Below the pieces are notes generated by a model, which saw nothing but the letters and a program-made list of their open reading frames with translations, was not told where the DNA came from and searched no databases. Source: CAYFUL01 sp964346375 (GTDB taxonomy: Bacteria > Bacillota > Clostridia > Tissierellales > Peptoniphilaceae). From it: a stretch of DNA of 15,172 nt. Below are positions 1-7,600 of this stretch, piece after piece. The stretch spans positions 1 to 15,172 of the forward strand of contig CAYFUL010000033.1 of NCBI GenBank assembly GCA_964346375.1. The letters are read 5' to 3'. How positions within the stretch are numbered: the stretch's first letter is position 1; each line of letters starts with the position of its first letter. Position numbers and translations under genes: made by a program.

Positions 1-79
1 CGGGCGTCTCGAGGACGTCGCCCCTACCATTGGCTGTGAAAGTTGAAGATTATTGTATTAATTTGGAATTTTTAATATG
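1..79. repeat. GC-rich palindromic repeat element, copy A
   Basis: A GC-rich block (about bases 1-28) sits in otherwise AT-rich DNA. It has outer arms GGGCG (2-6) and CGCCC (19-23) and ends in CCCCTACC. The AT-rich sequence that follows, to about base 79, resembles the sequence that follows copy B at 10443: both share TGAAGATT-like and TTTTTAAATATGG-like segments at comparable distances. The repeat unit is therefore about 80 bases rather than only a hairpin. It lies beyond the 3' end of the DUF188 gene. There is no coding potential. It is probably a dispersed intergenic element of the MITE or palindromic-unit type; the left end may be cut by the window. Confidence 0.6.
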
Positions 80-83
80 GGCC

Positions 84-509
84 TTATTTAAGTACCTCTC
101 TTAATGCTCTTTCAAATTCTATATTATCTGATTTTTTTCTTGGTGGATTTTTACTGTATATCTTTCTCTTTCTAAGTTCCCTTCCAATATGGCGAGTGTC
201 TAGGTGAAATTCTATATTGCTCTCGTCTATTTCTCTACCCATAAAATTTAGTACCCTTCCCTTTTTTCCAAGTACCAATGCACTTAGTCCATAATCTGCT
301 GTAATTACTAAGTCATTTTTTTCTAGATGATTTGCTATGTATAAATCTGCGGCGTCTGGTTCTATATCTACCGTTACTACCTCACCGTAATTTATACTTA
401 CTTCCTGAGTGTAATTTTTTACAACTACTAGGTCTATTTTATTTTCCTGTGCAACTTTTTCAACTATCTTCGTAATGGGAGAACCATCGCAATCTAAAAA
501 TATTTTCAT
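84..509 (-). CDS. YaiI/YqxD family (DUF188) protein
   Basis: A 141-residue protein of the DUF188 (YaiI/YqxD) family, a small cytosolic group related to PIN-type nuclease folds and without a settled biochemical role. The N-terminal motif FLDCDGSPI (residues 4-12) corresponds to the family's D-DACPV signature. The central block with EPDAADLYIANHL and DLVITADYGLSALVLGKKG (about 50-85) is the most typical part, and the length is normal. The start ATG has no ribosome binding site in front of it. A good promoter ends six bases before it, so the message is probably leaderless. The gene is divergent from the BofA-like gene and shares a 44-base promoter region with it. The family call is firm; the function is unknown. 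Confidence 0.9.
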   Translation of the reverse strand: MKIFLDCDGSPITKIVEKVAQENKIDLVVVKNYTQEVSINYGEVVTVDIEPDAADLYIANHLEKNDLVITADYGLSALVLGKKGRVLNFMGREIDESNIEFHLDTRHIGRELRKRKIYSKNPPRKKSDNIEFERALREVLK

Positions 510-515
510 AATATT

Positions 516-543
516 ATTATAGATTATGTGGTATAATTGGCAA
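516..543 (-). promoter_or_regulatory. Promoter of the DUF188 gene, predicted leaderless
   Basis: On the minus strand, TTGCCA (538-543) and a perfect TATAAT (516-521) are separated by 16 bases. Initiation about seven bases after the -10 box falls on base 509, the A of the ATG. No Shine-Dalgarno sequence lies between the box and the start codon. The -35 box abuts the -10 box of the divergent promoter, so the two polymerase sites overlap. Confidence 0.6.
529..537 (+). promoter_or_regulatory. Extended -10 promoter of the bofA-azl-LCP-gloA operon
   Basis: TGGTATAAT is a perfect extended -10 element (TGN-TATAAT). No convincing -35 hexamer lies at the usual distance upstream, which is normal for extended -10 promoters. 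Six bases after it comes GAGGTG (544-549), the ribosome binding site for the ATG at 554, so transcription would start almost at the ribosome binding site. Confidence 0.6.
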
Positions 544-553
544 GAGGTGAATT

Positions 554-790
554 ATGGAAGGCTATATTATTGGTGCTCTTATTTCCATTTTTATTGCCTT
601 TATTCTATTTAAATCTTTAAAGGCTACGTTTAAAATTTTAAAGAATGTTGTAATTGGATTTATTATCCTATTTATCTATTCGTTCTTTACAGAAACTCCA
701 ATGGATGTAAATTTTACCCAATGGGTTATTATAGGAATTTTAGGAGTACCGGGGGCGGTGCTTCTTATTTTATATAGGTGGTTAATTTGA
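554..790 (+). CDS. BofA-like membrane protein (pro-sigmaK processing inhibitor family)
   Basis: A 78-residue, very hydrophobic protein with three likely membrane segments (about residues 4-20, 30-46 and 56-76). The C-terminal segment WVIIGILGVPGAVLLIL matches the signature of the BofA family (PF07441), in which a GILG-PG motif is followed by a hydrophobic helix. The length is also right. In Bacillus, BofA holds back intramembrane cleavage of pro-sigmaK, but BofA-like proteins also occur in species that may not sporulate, and no sporulation gene is visible here. The start is fixed by GAGGTG four bases upstream. The end overlaps the likely TTG start of azlC, suggesting translational coupling. 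Assignment rests on one motif plus size and topology. Confidence 0.6.
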   Translation: MEGYIIGALISIFIAFILFKSLKATFKILKNVVIGFIILFIYSFFTETPMDVNFTQWVIIGILGVPGAVLLILYRWLI

Positions 791-1466
791 TTGAGAAGGT
801 AAAAAAAGTTTTTCCCTATACCATTCCAATTTTGATTCCCTTTGTTTTTTAGGGATTGGATATGGTATTTATATGAGAAGTTTAGGCTACAATAATTTAT
901 GGACAGCTGCTATGAGTGGAATGATTTACTCTGGTTCGCTGCAATTCGTCCTGGCTTAGGAATTAAGTGTAGTCGTTCACGAAATGAGTGTATTTGTTAT
1001 TATTCTCATGCTTAATATTAGACACATTTTCTACGGAATTTCTCTACTACCAAGATTTAAGGAATTAAATGGAATTAAGGCTGAATTTTCCATCTTTGCC
1101 CTTTCTGATGAAACCTACTCTATGTTTGCTGGAGTTAAGGTTCCTGATGGTATATCAAAGGTGGACTTCTACTTTTATGTAGCAATACTAAATTATTTCT
1201 ACTGGATTATTGGTTCTCTTATGGGATCAATTCTAGGTGGAATGGTTAATGTTAATTTTAATGGAATAGATTTTATGCTTACTGCTCTTTTCTTTGTAAT
1301 ATTTTTAGGTCAATGGACTGAAGCAGATAATCACTTCCCTGCAACAATAGGTATTGTTGCGTCAATTATAGGGTATGTGGTATTTAAGGATATGTTTATA
1401 CTGCCAACTATGCTTTTTATAATTGGTGCACTCTATTTATACTGGAGGCGTTATGAGCAGAATTAG
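787..1466 (+). pseudogene. azlC: AzlC, large subunit of a branched-chain amino acid exporter, disrupted
   Basis: AzlC with AzlD exports branched-chain amino acids and analogues across the membrane. The likely start is TTG 787, five bases after AGGTGG. Reading runs for 21 codons to a TAG at 850-852, just after a run of six T. One extra T there restores PFVFLGIGYGIYMRSLGYNN and the family block MIYSGSLQFV. A second TAG follows at 957-959. From 984 to 1466 the frame is open, with the typical NIRHIFYG, FALSDETYSM and FPATIGIVASIIGYVV segments. The spacing from QFV to the arginine-histidine pair (28 residues) equals that of E. coli YgaZ, so the second stop is either a substitution or a compensating pair of one-base changes. 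Repaired length is about 226 residues, normal for the family. Confidence 0.85.
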
Positions 1467-1778
1467 TATGTTTTTCGTAGCGGTAATTGCTACATATTTA
1501 AGTAGAAAACTCCCATTTTTAATATTTAAAAATACAAAGATAACTCCATTTTAGAGTACCTTGGAAAATATCTCCCATATAGTATTATGGCACTACTAGT
1601 TGTATTTACTTTGCGAAATAGTTTTTATACTACAAAGGTTGGAATTCCATCTGCTCTTGCACTGGTTTCAATATTAATTGCAAATAAATTTTTCAAAAAT
1701 ACTTTAGCAAGTATTGTAGTAGGTACGGCGGTGTACATTGTCTTTCTAAACTATGGAGAGTTATTTTTAACTACCTAA
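1453..1778 (+). pseudogene. azlD: AzlD, small subunit of the branched-chain amino acid exporter, frameshifted
   Basis: The ATG at 1453 overlaps the end of azlC and has GGAGG (1444-1448) in front, the usual azlC-azlD arrangement. The frame gives MSRISMFFVAVIATYLSRKL and a hydrophobic continuation, then hits TAG at 1552-1554 after a run of four T. Adding one T joins it to the open frame that runs to 1778, giving a protein of about 108 residues, the normal AzlD length, with the expected YLPYSIMALLVVFTLRNSF central segment and four membrane helices. As written the gene encodes only 33 residues. Either the gene has decayed together with azlC or the base is missing through a sequencing error. Confidence 0.85.
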
Positions 1779-1796
1779 ATTTTTAAAGGTGTAATT

Positions 1797-2885
1797 ATGA
1801 AGTATGTATATAGAATTTTTACCTTTCTTGTAATAGTAATTCTATTGGCAGGATTATTTTTTGCCTATAGTTTTAGACCAAGTACAGATAATATTGGTTC
1901 AAAAAAACTAAAGAGAACTATTGAGAAAGAAAAAACTGAAGAAGCAAAACCGGAGACTCTAAATCCCTTTGTAGAGGATAAAATAATGAGAGTCCTTGCA
2001 ATTGGAACAGATAATACTCCAACAAAGGACGACCCAGAGGCAAAGGACAGAGGTAGAGCAGATGTAATAATGCTCTTCTCCATAGATCCAAAATCAAAAA
2101 GCGTTCATCTACTATCCATTCCAAGGGATTCAAGGGTAAATATCCCTGGAGTTGGGCTAGATAAAATAAACGCCTCCTATATGTACGGAGGAATCCAAAA
2201 AACTGTAGATACAGTAGAGGAGTTTTTGGGAATAGAAATCGATCACTATGGAATTGTAAAGTACAATGCAGTTGAGGAATTAGTCGACGCAATTGGGGGA
2301 GTAGATGTATATGTACCAAGCGACTATCGCCATGTAGACGACTGGGTAATTCCACCTCTAGTAATAGATTTTAAAAAGGGATGGCACCATGTAAATGGAG
2401 AGGACGCAGTAAAATTTCTACGAATTAGAAAACTTTACAAAAATTCCGATATAGATAGAATAGGAACTCATCAGGACTTTCTTATGAGTATATTTGACGA
2501 GTTAAAAAGTCCATCTACAATTTTTAAACTTCCAAGGCTAATAGATATAGTGGAAAAAAATATAGAGACAGATTTTAACTACGGACAAATTGCCTACATG
2601 GCATATTGGGCGCTGGATTTAAACAGGGATAAAATTTACACCGATACTGTACAGGGTAGAGGAGAGAGAATTCCAACAGGCCCAAATGATATGATGATAG
2701 ATTACTACATTATAAGTAAGGAAAATGCAAGGGCACAGTTAAATAAATTTCCAAATAATATGCAGGACTTATCAATAACTGAAGAGATGAGGGTATATAA
2801 AGTAGGAAAGGACGCAAGTGGACAGCAGATAGAAAATAAAACGGATATTGAGAGAAAGGCGGAGGACCGTCTATATAAAAAATAG
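1797..2885 (+). CDS. LCP family (LytR-CpsA-Psr) cell-wall polymer ligase
   Basis: A 362-residue membrane-anchored enzyme of the LCP family, which transfers lipid-linked anionic or capsular polymers onto peptidoglycan outside the cell. There is a short cytoplasmic start and one helix (about 5-26). A linker rich in lysine and glutamate (35-60) leads into the LCP domain (about 64-290). Visible signatures are IGTDN (69-73), RGRADVIMLFSID (85-97), SIPRDSRV (107-114), KINASYMYGG (123-132) and, for pyrophosphate and metal binding, FLRIRK (207-212) with the downstream DIDRIGTHQ (218-226). The tail after residue 300 is hydrophilic and has no recognised domain. AAAGGTG sets the ATG start. It lies 18 bases after azlD and eight before the glyoxalase gene, in the same operon. 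Confidence 0.95.
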   Translation: MKYVYRIFTFLVIVILLAGLFFAYSFRPSTDNIGSKKLKRTIEKEKTEEAKPETLNPFVEDKIMRVLAIGTDNTPTKDDPEAKDRGRADVIMLFSIDPKSKSVHLLSIPRDSRVNIPGVGLDKINASYMYGGIQKTVDTVEEFLGIEIDHYGIVKYNAVEELVDAIGGVDVYVPSDYRHVDDWVIPPLVIDFKKGWHHVNGEDAVKFLRIRKLYKNSDIDRIGTHQDFLMSIFDELKSPSTIFKLPRLIDIVEKNIETDFNYGQIAYMAYWALDLNRDKIYTDTVQGRGERIPTGPNDMMIDYYIISKENARAQLNKFPNNMQDLSITEEMRVYKVGKDASGQQIENKTDIERKAEDRLYKK

Positions 2886-2893
2886 GAGGAAGA

Positions 2894-3280
2894 ATGAATT
2901 ACAAATTACTACATCTATGTTTAAGAGTTGGAAATTTAGAAGAGTCATTAAAATTTTACACAGAGGCAATAGGATTAAAGATAAGTGAGAAAAAGGACTT
3001 TCCAGAACACAAATTTACCCTAGTATACCTTACAGATGAAAATGGACATTTTGAACTAGAATTAACCTACAACTACGATACAGATTCCTATGAAGTGGGA
3101 AATGGATACTCCCACTTTGCAGTAACAGTAGATGATTTAGAAGGCTCAAGGGATAAGCATATGGAAATGGGATATGAGGTAACAAAACTTTCAGGACTGC
3201 CAGGAGAACAACCAAGGTATTATTTCGTAACAGATCCAGATGGATATAGAGTAGAGGTAATACGAGAGGGAGCAGAATAA
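2894..3280 (+). CDS. gloA: Glyoxalase I (lactoylglutathione lyase), VOC family
   Basis: A 128-residue cytosolic enzyme of the vicinal oxygen chelate superfamily, predicted to isomerise the hemithioacetal of methylglyoxal and a thiol to the S-lactoyl thioester. Two beta-alpha-beta-beta-beta repeats are seen. The four metal ligands correspond to H7, E56, H74 and E121, matching the H/E/H/E set of E. coli GloA (H5, E56, H74, E122). The C-terminal FVTDPDGYRVEVI is diagnostic. Length is close to the bacterial norm of 130-135. A strong AGGAGG lies a few bases before the ATG. It is last in the operon and is followed by a terminator. The in vivo thiol cofactor cannot be told from the sequence. Confidence 0.9.
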   Translation: MNYKLLHLCLRVGNLEESLKFYTEAIGLKISEKKDFPEHKFTLVYLTDENGHFELELTYNYDTDSYEVGNGYSHFAVTVDDLEGSRDKHMEMGYEVTKLSGLPGEQPRYYFVTDPDGYRVEVIREGAE

Positions 3281-3285
3281 AAAAT

Positions 3286-3319
3286 AAAATCTGTTGGAAA
3301 TAACCAACAGATTTTTTTA
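3286..3319. terminator. Bidirectional terminator between gloA and the convergent ATPase gene
   Basis: A perfect 12-base stem pairs AAAATCTGTTGG (3286-3297) with its complement (3304-3315) across a six-base loop. A run of T follows on the plus strand and, because of the A-rich left arm and A-rich upstream flank, also on the minus strand. It lies six bases after the gloA stop and touches the stop of the ATPase gene, so it can end both convergent transcripts. Confidence 0.85.
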
Positions 3320-4510
3320 ATTCTCCAGTAAAAAATCCACAATATATACAATATTTATGCCGTCAATATTTTTTACAGGAACATACCTTCCAGTAATTAA
3401 AGTCTTTTTAAAATTGTCATTAGTCATAAGTAAATTATCTGTTTCGTGGGAATTACTAGGTAGTTCATAGGCAACTTGGTAGTATTCTGTAGAACCGTCC
3501 TTCCTTGCAAGAAAGTCTATTTCCCTATCCTCAATTCTTGCAATACTAATACTATATCCCCTTCTAAGTAATTCTAAAAACACAATATTTTCAAGTCTAT
3601 TTCCAAAATTACTCTCCATAAAACCAGTAGCATGGTTTCTAAGACCATTATCTACAATAAAATACTTAGAGTTCTGTCGCAAAAAAGCCTTGCCTCTAAT
3701 ATTGTATGCCTTAACCTCGTAGAAAAGATAGGCGTCGGAAAGAAGTTCAAGGTATTTATTTACAGTGTGATTTGAAATATTTAGCTTCTCATTTAAAAGA
3801 ATATTGGAAATCTTTGAAGGGTTAATTAATTGGCCAACATTATCAGATAAAAATCCAACCAGTCGCTTTAGAGCAAAGGTATCTTTAATCATTCCCCTTG
3901 CGGCAATATCGTTAAGGATAATTGAGTCAAAAATCCCCGAGAGAATTGTAGACTTAATATTTACATCAGAGAGGACAACGCTGGGAAATCCACCGTATTT
4001 TTCGTACTCACCATAGTATAAATCCACTTCTCTACTGTTAAAATCAATTCCCTTCGCCTCTAAAAACTCCTTAAATGAAAAAGGATACACAACAATTTCA
4101 ACATACCTTCCACTTAAAAGAGTAGCAAGTTCTCCAGAGAGTAATTTTGCATTTGAACCTGTAATTACAATATCCACGTTAAAACTAACTCTAAGGGAAT
4201 TAATAACCCTCTGCCATCCATTTGCATTTTGTACCTCATCAATAAGTAGGTATGATTTTTCACCGTCATTAGGCAGTAATTTAAGGCAGAGATTTGAAAA
4301 CTCTTCCTCTTCCCTTATAAGTCTATATTCAAAAGATTCAAGGTTAATATAGATGATATGATCCCTTTGAACGCCAATGTCCATTAAATAGTCCATGTAT
4401 TGTTTTAGTAGTACAGATTTTCCAGACCTTCTAACTCCAGTAATGACTTTAATAAAATCTGTATCCTTTAAATTTATTAGTTGGGATAAATATTTTTCTC
4501 TCTTATACAT
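3317..4510 (-). CDS. AAA family ATPase with C-terminal DUF4143 domain
   Basis: A 397-residue cytosolic protein of the widespread AAA-DUF4143 group of unknown function. The Walker A motif is GVRRSGKS (25-32) and the Walker B segment is YLLIDEVQN (87-95). The following ITGSNAKLLSGELATLLSGRY segment (about 117-137), then PFSFKEFLE, is typical of the group. The DUF4143 part runs from about residue 195 to 365 and contains the FLELLRRGY and REIDFLARKDG segments, which resemble a degenerate nuclease-like core. GAGGTG precedes the ATG. The gene stands alone between convergent gloA and the ABC permease. Its upstream region contains phased palindromes that cover the predicted -35 region and transcript start, suggesting tight control. 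Functional ideas beyond ATP binding would be speculative. Confidence 0.9.
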   Translation of the reverse strand: MYKREKYLSQLINLKDTDFIKVITGVRRSGKSVLLKQYMDYLMDIGVQRDHIIYINLESFEYRLIREEEEFSNLCLKLLPNDGEKSYLLIDEVQNANGWQRVINSLRVSFNVDIVITGSNAKLLSGELATLLSGRYVEIVVYPFSFKEFLEAKGIDFNSREVDLYYGEYEKYGGFPSVVLSDVNIKSTILSGIFDSIILNDIAARGMIKDTFALKRLVGFLSDNVGQLINPSKISNILLNEKLNISNHTVNKYLELLSDAYLFYEVKAYNIRGKAFLRQNSKYFIVDNGLRNHATGFMESNFGNRLENIVFLELLRRGYSISIARIEDREIDFLARKDGSTEYYQVAYELPSNSHETDNLLMTNDNFKKTLITGRYVPVKNIDGINIVYIVDFLLEN

Positions 4511-4529
4511 AATTCACCTCAAAAAAATA

Positions 4530-4585
4530 GGAAGTACACTTCCAATTCTACATCATTTTGCAGAAAGTTGGAAGTACACTTCCAA
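4530..4585 (-). promoter_or_regulatory. Pair of identical palindromic operator-like sites before the ATPase gene
   Basis: The 14-base palindrome GGAAGT-AC-ACTTCC occurs at 4530-4543 and again at 4570-4583, exactly 40 bases apart. The second copy extends to an 8-base arm (TTGGAAGT, 4568-4585). On the minus strand TAGAAT (4545-4550) is a plausible -10 box between them. Copy one would cover the transcript start and copy two the -35 region, as expected for a repressor acting on the ATPase gene. The repeats are seen directly; the repressor role is inferred. Confidence 0.55.
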
Positions 4586-4594
4586 TATTTTTTA

Positions 4595-4623
4595 TTCCAC
4601 CAAAAGGTGGAAATCTATTTCCA
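4595..4623. promoter_or_regulatory. Hairpin and third, degenerate palindrome
   Basis: TTCCACC-AAAA-GGTGGAA (4595-4612) can form a 7-base stem with a tetraloop. Overlapping it, TGGAAAT-CT-ATTTCCA (4608-4623) is a third palindrome built like the two before the ATPase gene and centred 39 bases from the second. It ends just beyond the stop codon of the ABC permease (4626-4628). Neither strand has a good T run after the hairpin, so termination is uncertain. Confidence 0.4.
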
Positions 4624-4625
4624 AC

Positions 4626-7600
4626 TTATTCTTTGGCACTAAGTGCCTCTATCATATCTATATCCCTTAACTTCTTATGGAATACTATTCTTAGCATTAA
4701 CGTTACTGCAATTATTATCATTGGAGAAATTATTAATGATCTCTTACTTAGTATTGGGTCTAACATTACTCCAAATGGCACTACCATTTTTAGTATGGCA
4801 AAATGAAGAAGCTTTCCCACTCCCAGTCCTATTACTATTCCTATAAAGGTTAGGGTTAATGTCTCCCTGTATATATAGTCTGTTGTCTCTCGTGGATAGA
4901 ATCCAAGTACTTTTATTGTAGATATTTCTCTCTTCCTCTCCTCTATATTTATATTGGTTAAATTATAGAGGACTACTAGTGATAATAGTACTGATGCTAT
5001 GGTTATTACTAGCTCTACTTGTGTAAGNNNNNNNNNNGGGCATTTACAAACATACTTAGTAGCACTTCCTGATTCTCTGACCTTGTTACTACCATTACTG
5101 AATCATTTGCCAGTAACGCCCTTTCTAATTTATCTACATCTGCCCCATCCTTTAGTGTTATTAAGTCAGAGTTTGGCTCAAATTTTACTCCAAATACCTT
5201 TTCGTAGTATTCTCTACTCATGTACATTTCGTGGCCCAAGTATCGCTCTGTAAATCCTGCTATTTCTACATCGTACTCCTCCTTGTATTCGTCTACTACT
5301 CGAAGTACATCCCCTACCTTTAAATTAAGTAGGGTCTTTAATTTTTCATTTACCAGCGCTCCCCTCTTAGGGATTTCTACTTCCTCTCCTGATTTTCTAT
5401 CCCTTAGTAGAATCTTTTCCGAAATTGTACTACTATCTGATGGAACTGTTAGTTCAATCATCTGGTTACTTCCCTTGTAGTCTGTGGTTAAAAATTCTCT
5501 ATGGTACTCTCCATAACTTAGTACCTCTTCATGATTATCTAGGTACTTTACATATTCTTTAAAGGCATCTTTATTTAAGTCCCTATTGTATAGTACTCCT
5601 ACGTCGTACTTTGTAAGGTCCTTAAATTGTTTGTCCCCTATATAGAGTACTGAACCCTTTAATCCAAATCCAAGTATTAATAATGCTGTACAACCTACTA
5701 TTCCCGTAATGGTCATTATCATTCTGCCCTTGTACCTAAATAGATTTCTCGCAGTTATCTTCTTTAAAAATCCAAGCCTACTCCAAATTGGTGTTATTCG
5801 CTCTAAAAATATTCTATTTCCCGCAGCTGGCGGCTTGTCCTTCATTAAATCTGCTGGTTTTTCCTTCAGTATGCTCTTTGCTGTAAAGTATGCCGTTAGT
5901 GTAGCAGTTAGTACTCCAAGTAGTACTACCATGATAAATTTTAATGGGTAGAATTTATAGAGTAGTCGCCCTTCAAATATGGAGCCTGTGGAATAGGAAT
6001 CTCCTACTATTTCTGGCAGTACATAGTAGCCTAAAATTCCACCTATTATTCCTCCTAGTAGGGATGCAATTAATCCATATACTATATATTTTGCATAGAT
6101 TTCCCTTTCGTGGTAGCCTAGGGATTTTAAGGTACCTATTTCTATTCTCTCCTTCCCCACCATTCTAGTTATTGTTGTAAAGCATACTAGTAATGCGATT
6201 AGTAAAAAGAATACTGGGAATACTATTACAAGTAGATCAACTCTATAGGCATAGTCTAAATATGTTAGTACTGTAAAATTATTTATACTAGAGGTTATTT
6301 CATACTTTGGAACTTTTAATATCTTTAGAATTTCCTTTGCATCTGAAATTTTTTCCCTTCCCTCTGCAAATTCCTCCTCTGCATCGGCTTTTTCCGTAGT
6401 ATATTCCTCCAAGCCCTCGTTGTAATCGGCTCTACCCTTGTCTAATTTATCCCTTGCATCTTGTAGTTCCTCTCTTCCCTTAGAGCTTTCCCTATTAAAT
6501 TTACTTAAACCATCTTCGTAGGATTTCTCTCCCTCTTCTAGGGCTTCCTCTCCAAGTTTTAACTTCTCCTTTCCCACTTCTAAGTCCTTGTTTTTTTCCT
6601 TTAGAGTTTTCTCTCCGTCTTGTAGTTCCCTTTCCCCCTTCTCTAGGTCTAATTTCGCCTTGTCTAGTTCAATTTTACCATCCTCTAATTTCCTCTTGCC
6701 TTCTTCATATTCAGCTTCGCCGCTTAAATACTTCTCATAGTTTATGGCATACTCCCTCTCGCCGTCTTCAAGTTGTTTTATTCCATCCTCAAGTTGTTTT
6801 TTACCAGAGTCTAATTTTTCCTTTGCAATGGCAAGTTCACCCTTTGCCTTATCTAACTCTGCCTTTGCACCTTTTAATTTTTCTACTCCAGCCTTTGCCG
6901 CTAATAACTGTTCCTTTAAAGAGAGTATATTTGCAGGATCTATTTCAGGAAATTTTTCCTCTAATTCCTTTAAAATTTTATCCATACCCTCCTTACTTTC
7001 CTTTAGGATTTTTAAATTGGCTTCAACTGTTGCCAGTTCCACTTGTAAAAAACTAAGCTGTGCATTTTTCTCTGCTAGGGTTTTCCTTAGCTCTGCTTCT
7101 CTTTCTGGGTCAAGATTTGGACTTTCAAGTTCTGCATTAATTCCATCTATATAAGCTTGTAAACTAGCCTCATTATTTTTTAATTCTACAATGGCATTTT
7201 GCAGTTGTGAAATTTGACTATCAAAGTCTATGGTAAAATCTATATCGTCAGGAATAAACTGTAAGTTTATGAGTATATCATTTATTCGTATATCTAACTC
7301 CTCTACCGTTCCCTCGTGAATTGGAATTCCATAGGATTTTAGCTGAGTAACTGCTTCATTTAAACCGTCCTCATACTGTTTTACTCCCTCTAAGTATTTT
7401 TGAAGCCCCTCGTTGTACTGGTCTATTCCATCTTGAAGTTCCCTCTGCCCCTTTAATACCTCTGCCCTTGCATCGTCTAACTTCTTTCTTCCGTCGGCAA
7501 GTTGTTCCTTCGCCTGGTCCAGTGTAATTCGAGAGCCCTCTAATTTTCCGACGCCAGTATCATATTCTGACTTTGCCTTTTCATACTCGTCCTTTCCACT

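Noticed and set aside
845..1552. Phase variation of azlC and azlD by slippage in T tracts.
   Set aside because: The tracts are only six and four T long, too short for frequent slippage, and longer tracts occur in intact genes nearby.
4530..4623. A small CRISPR-like array (three repeats at 40-base spacing).
   Set aside because: The units are short perfect palindromes, the third is degenerate, the spacer-like segments include promoter and gene-end sequence, and no cas gene is nearby.
6744..7154. Open frames on the plus strand opposite the coiled-coil region.
   Set aside because: They are serine-, phenylalanine- and leucine-rich shadows of the heptad codons, without ribosome binding sites or family features.
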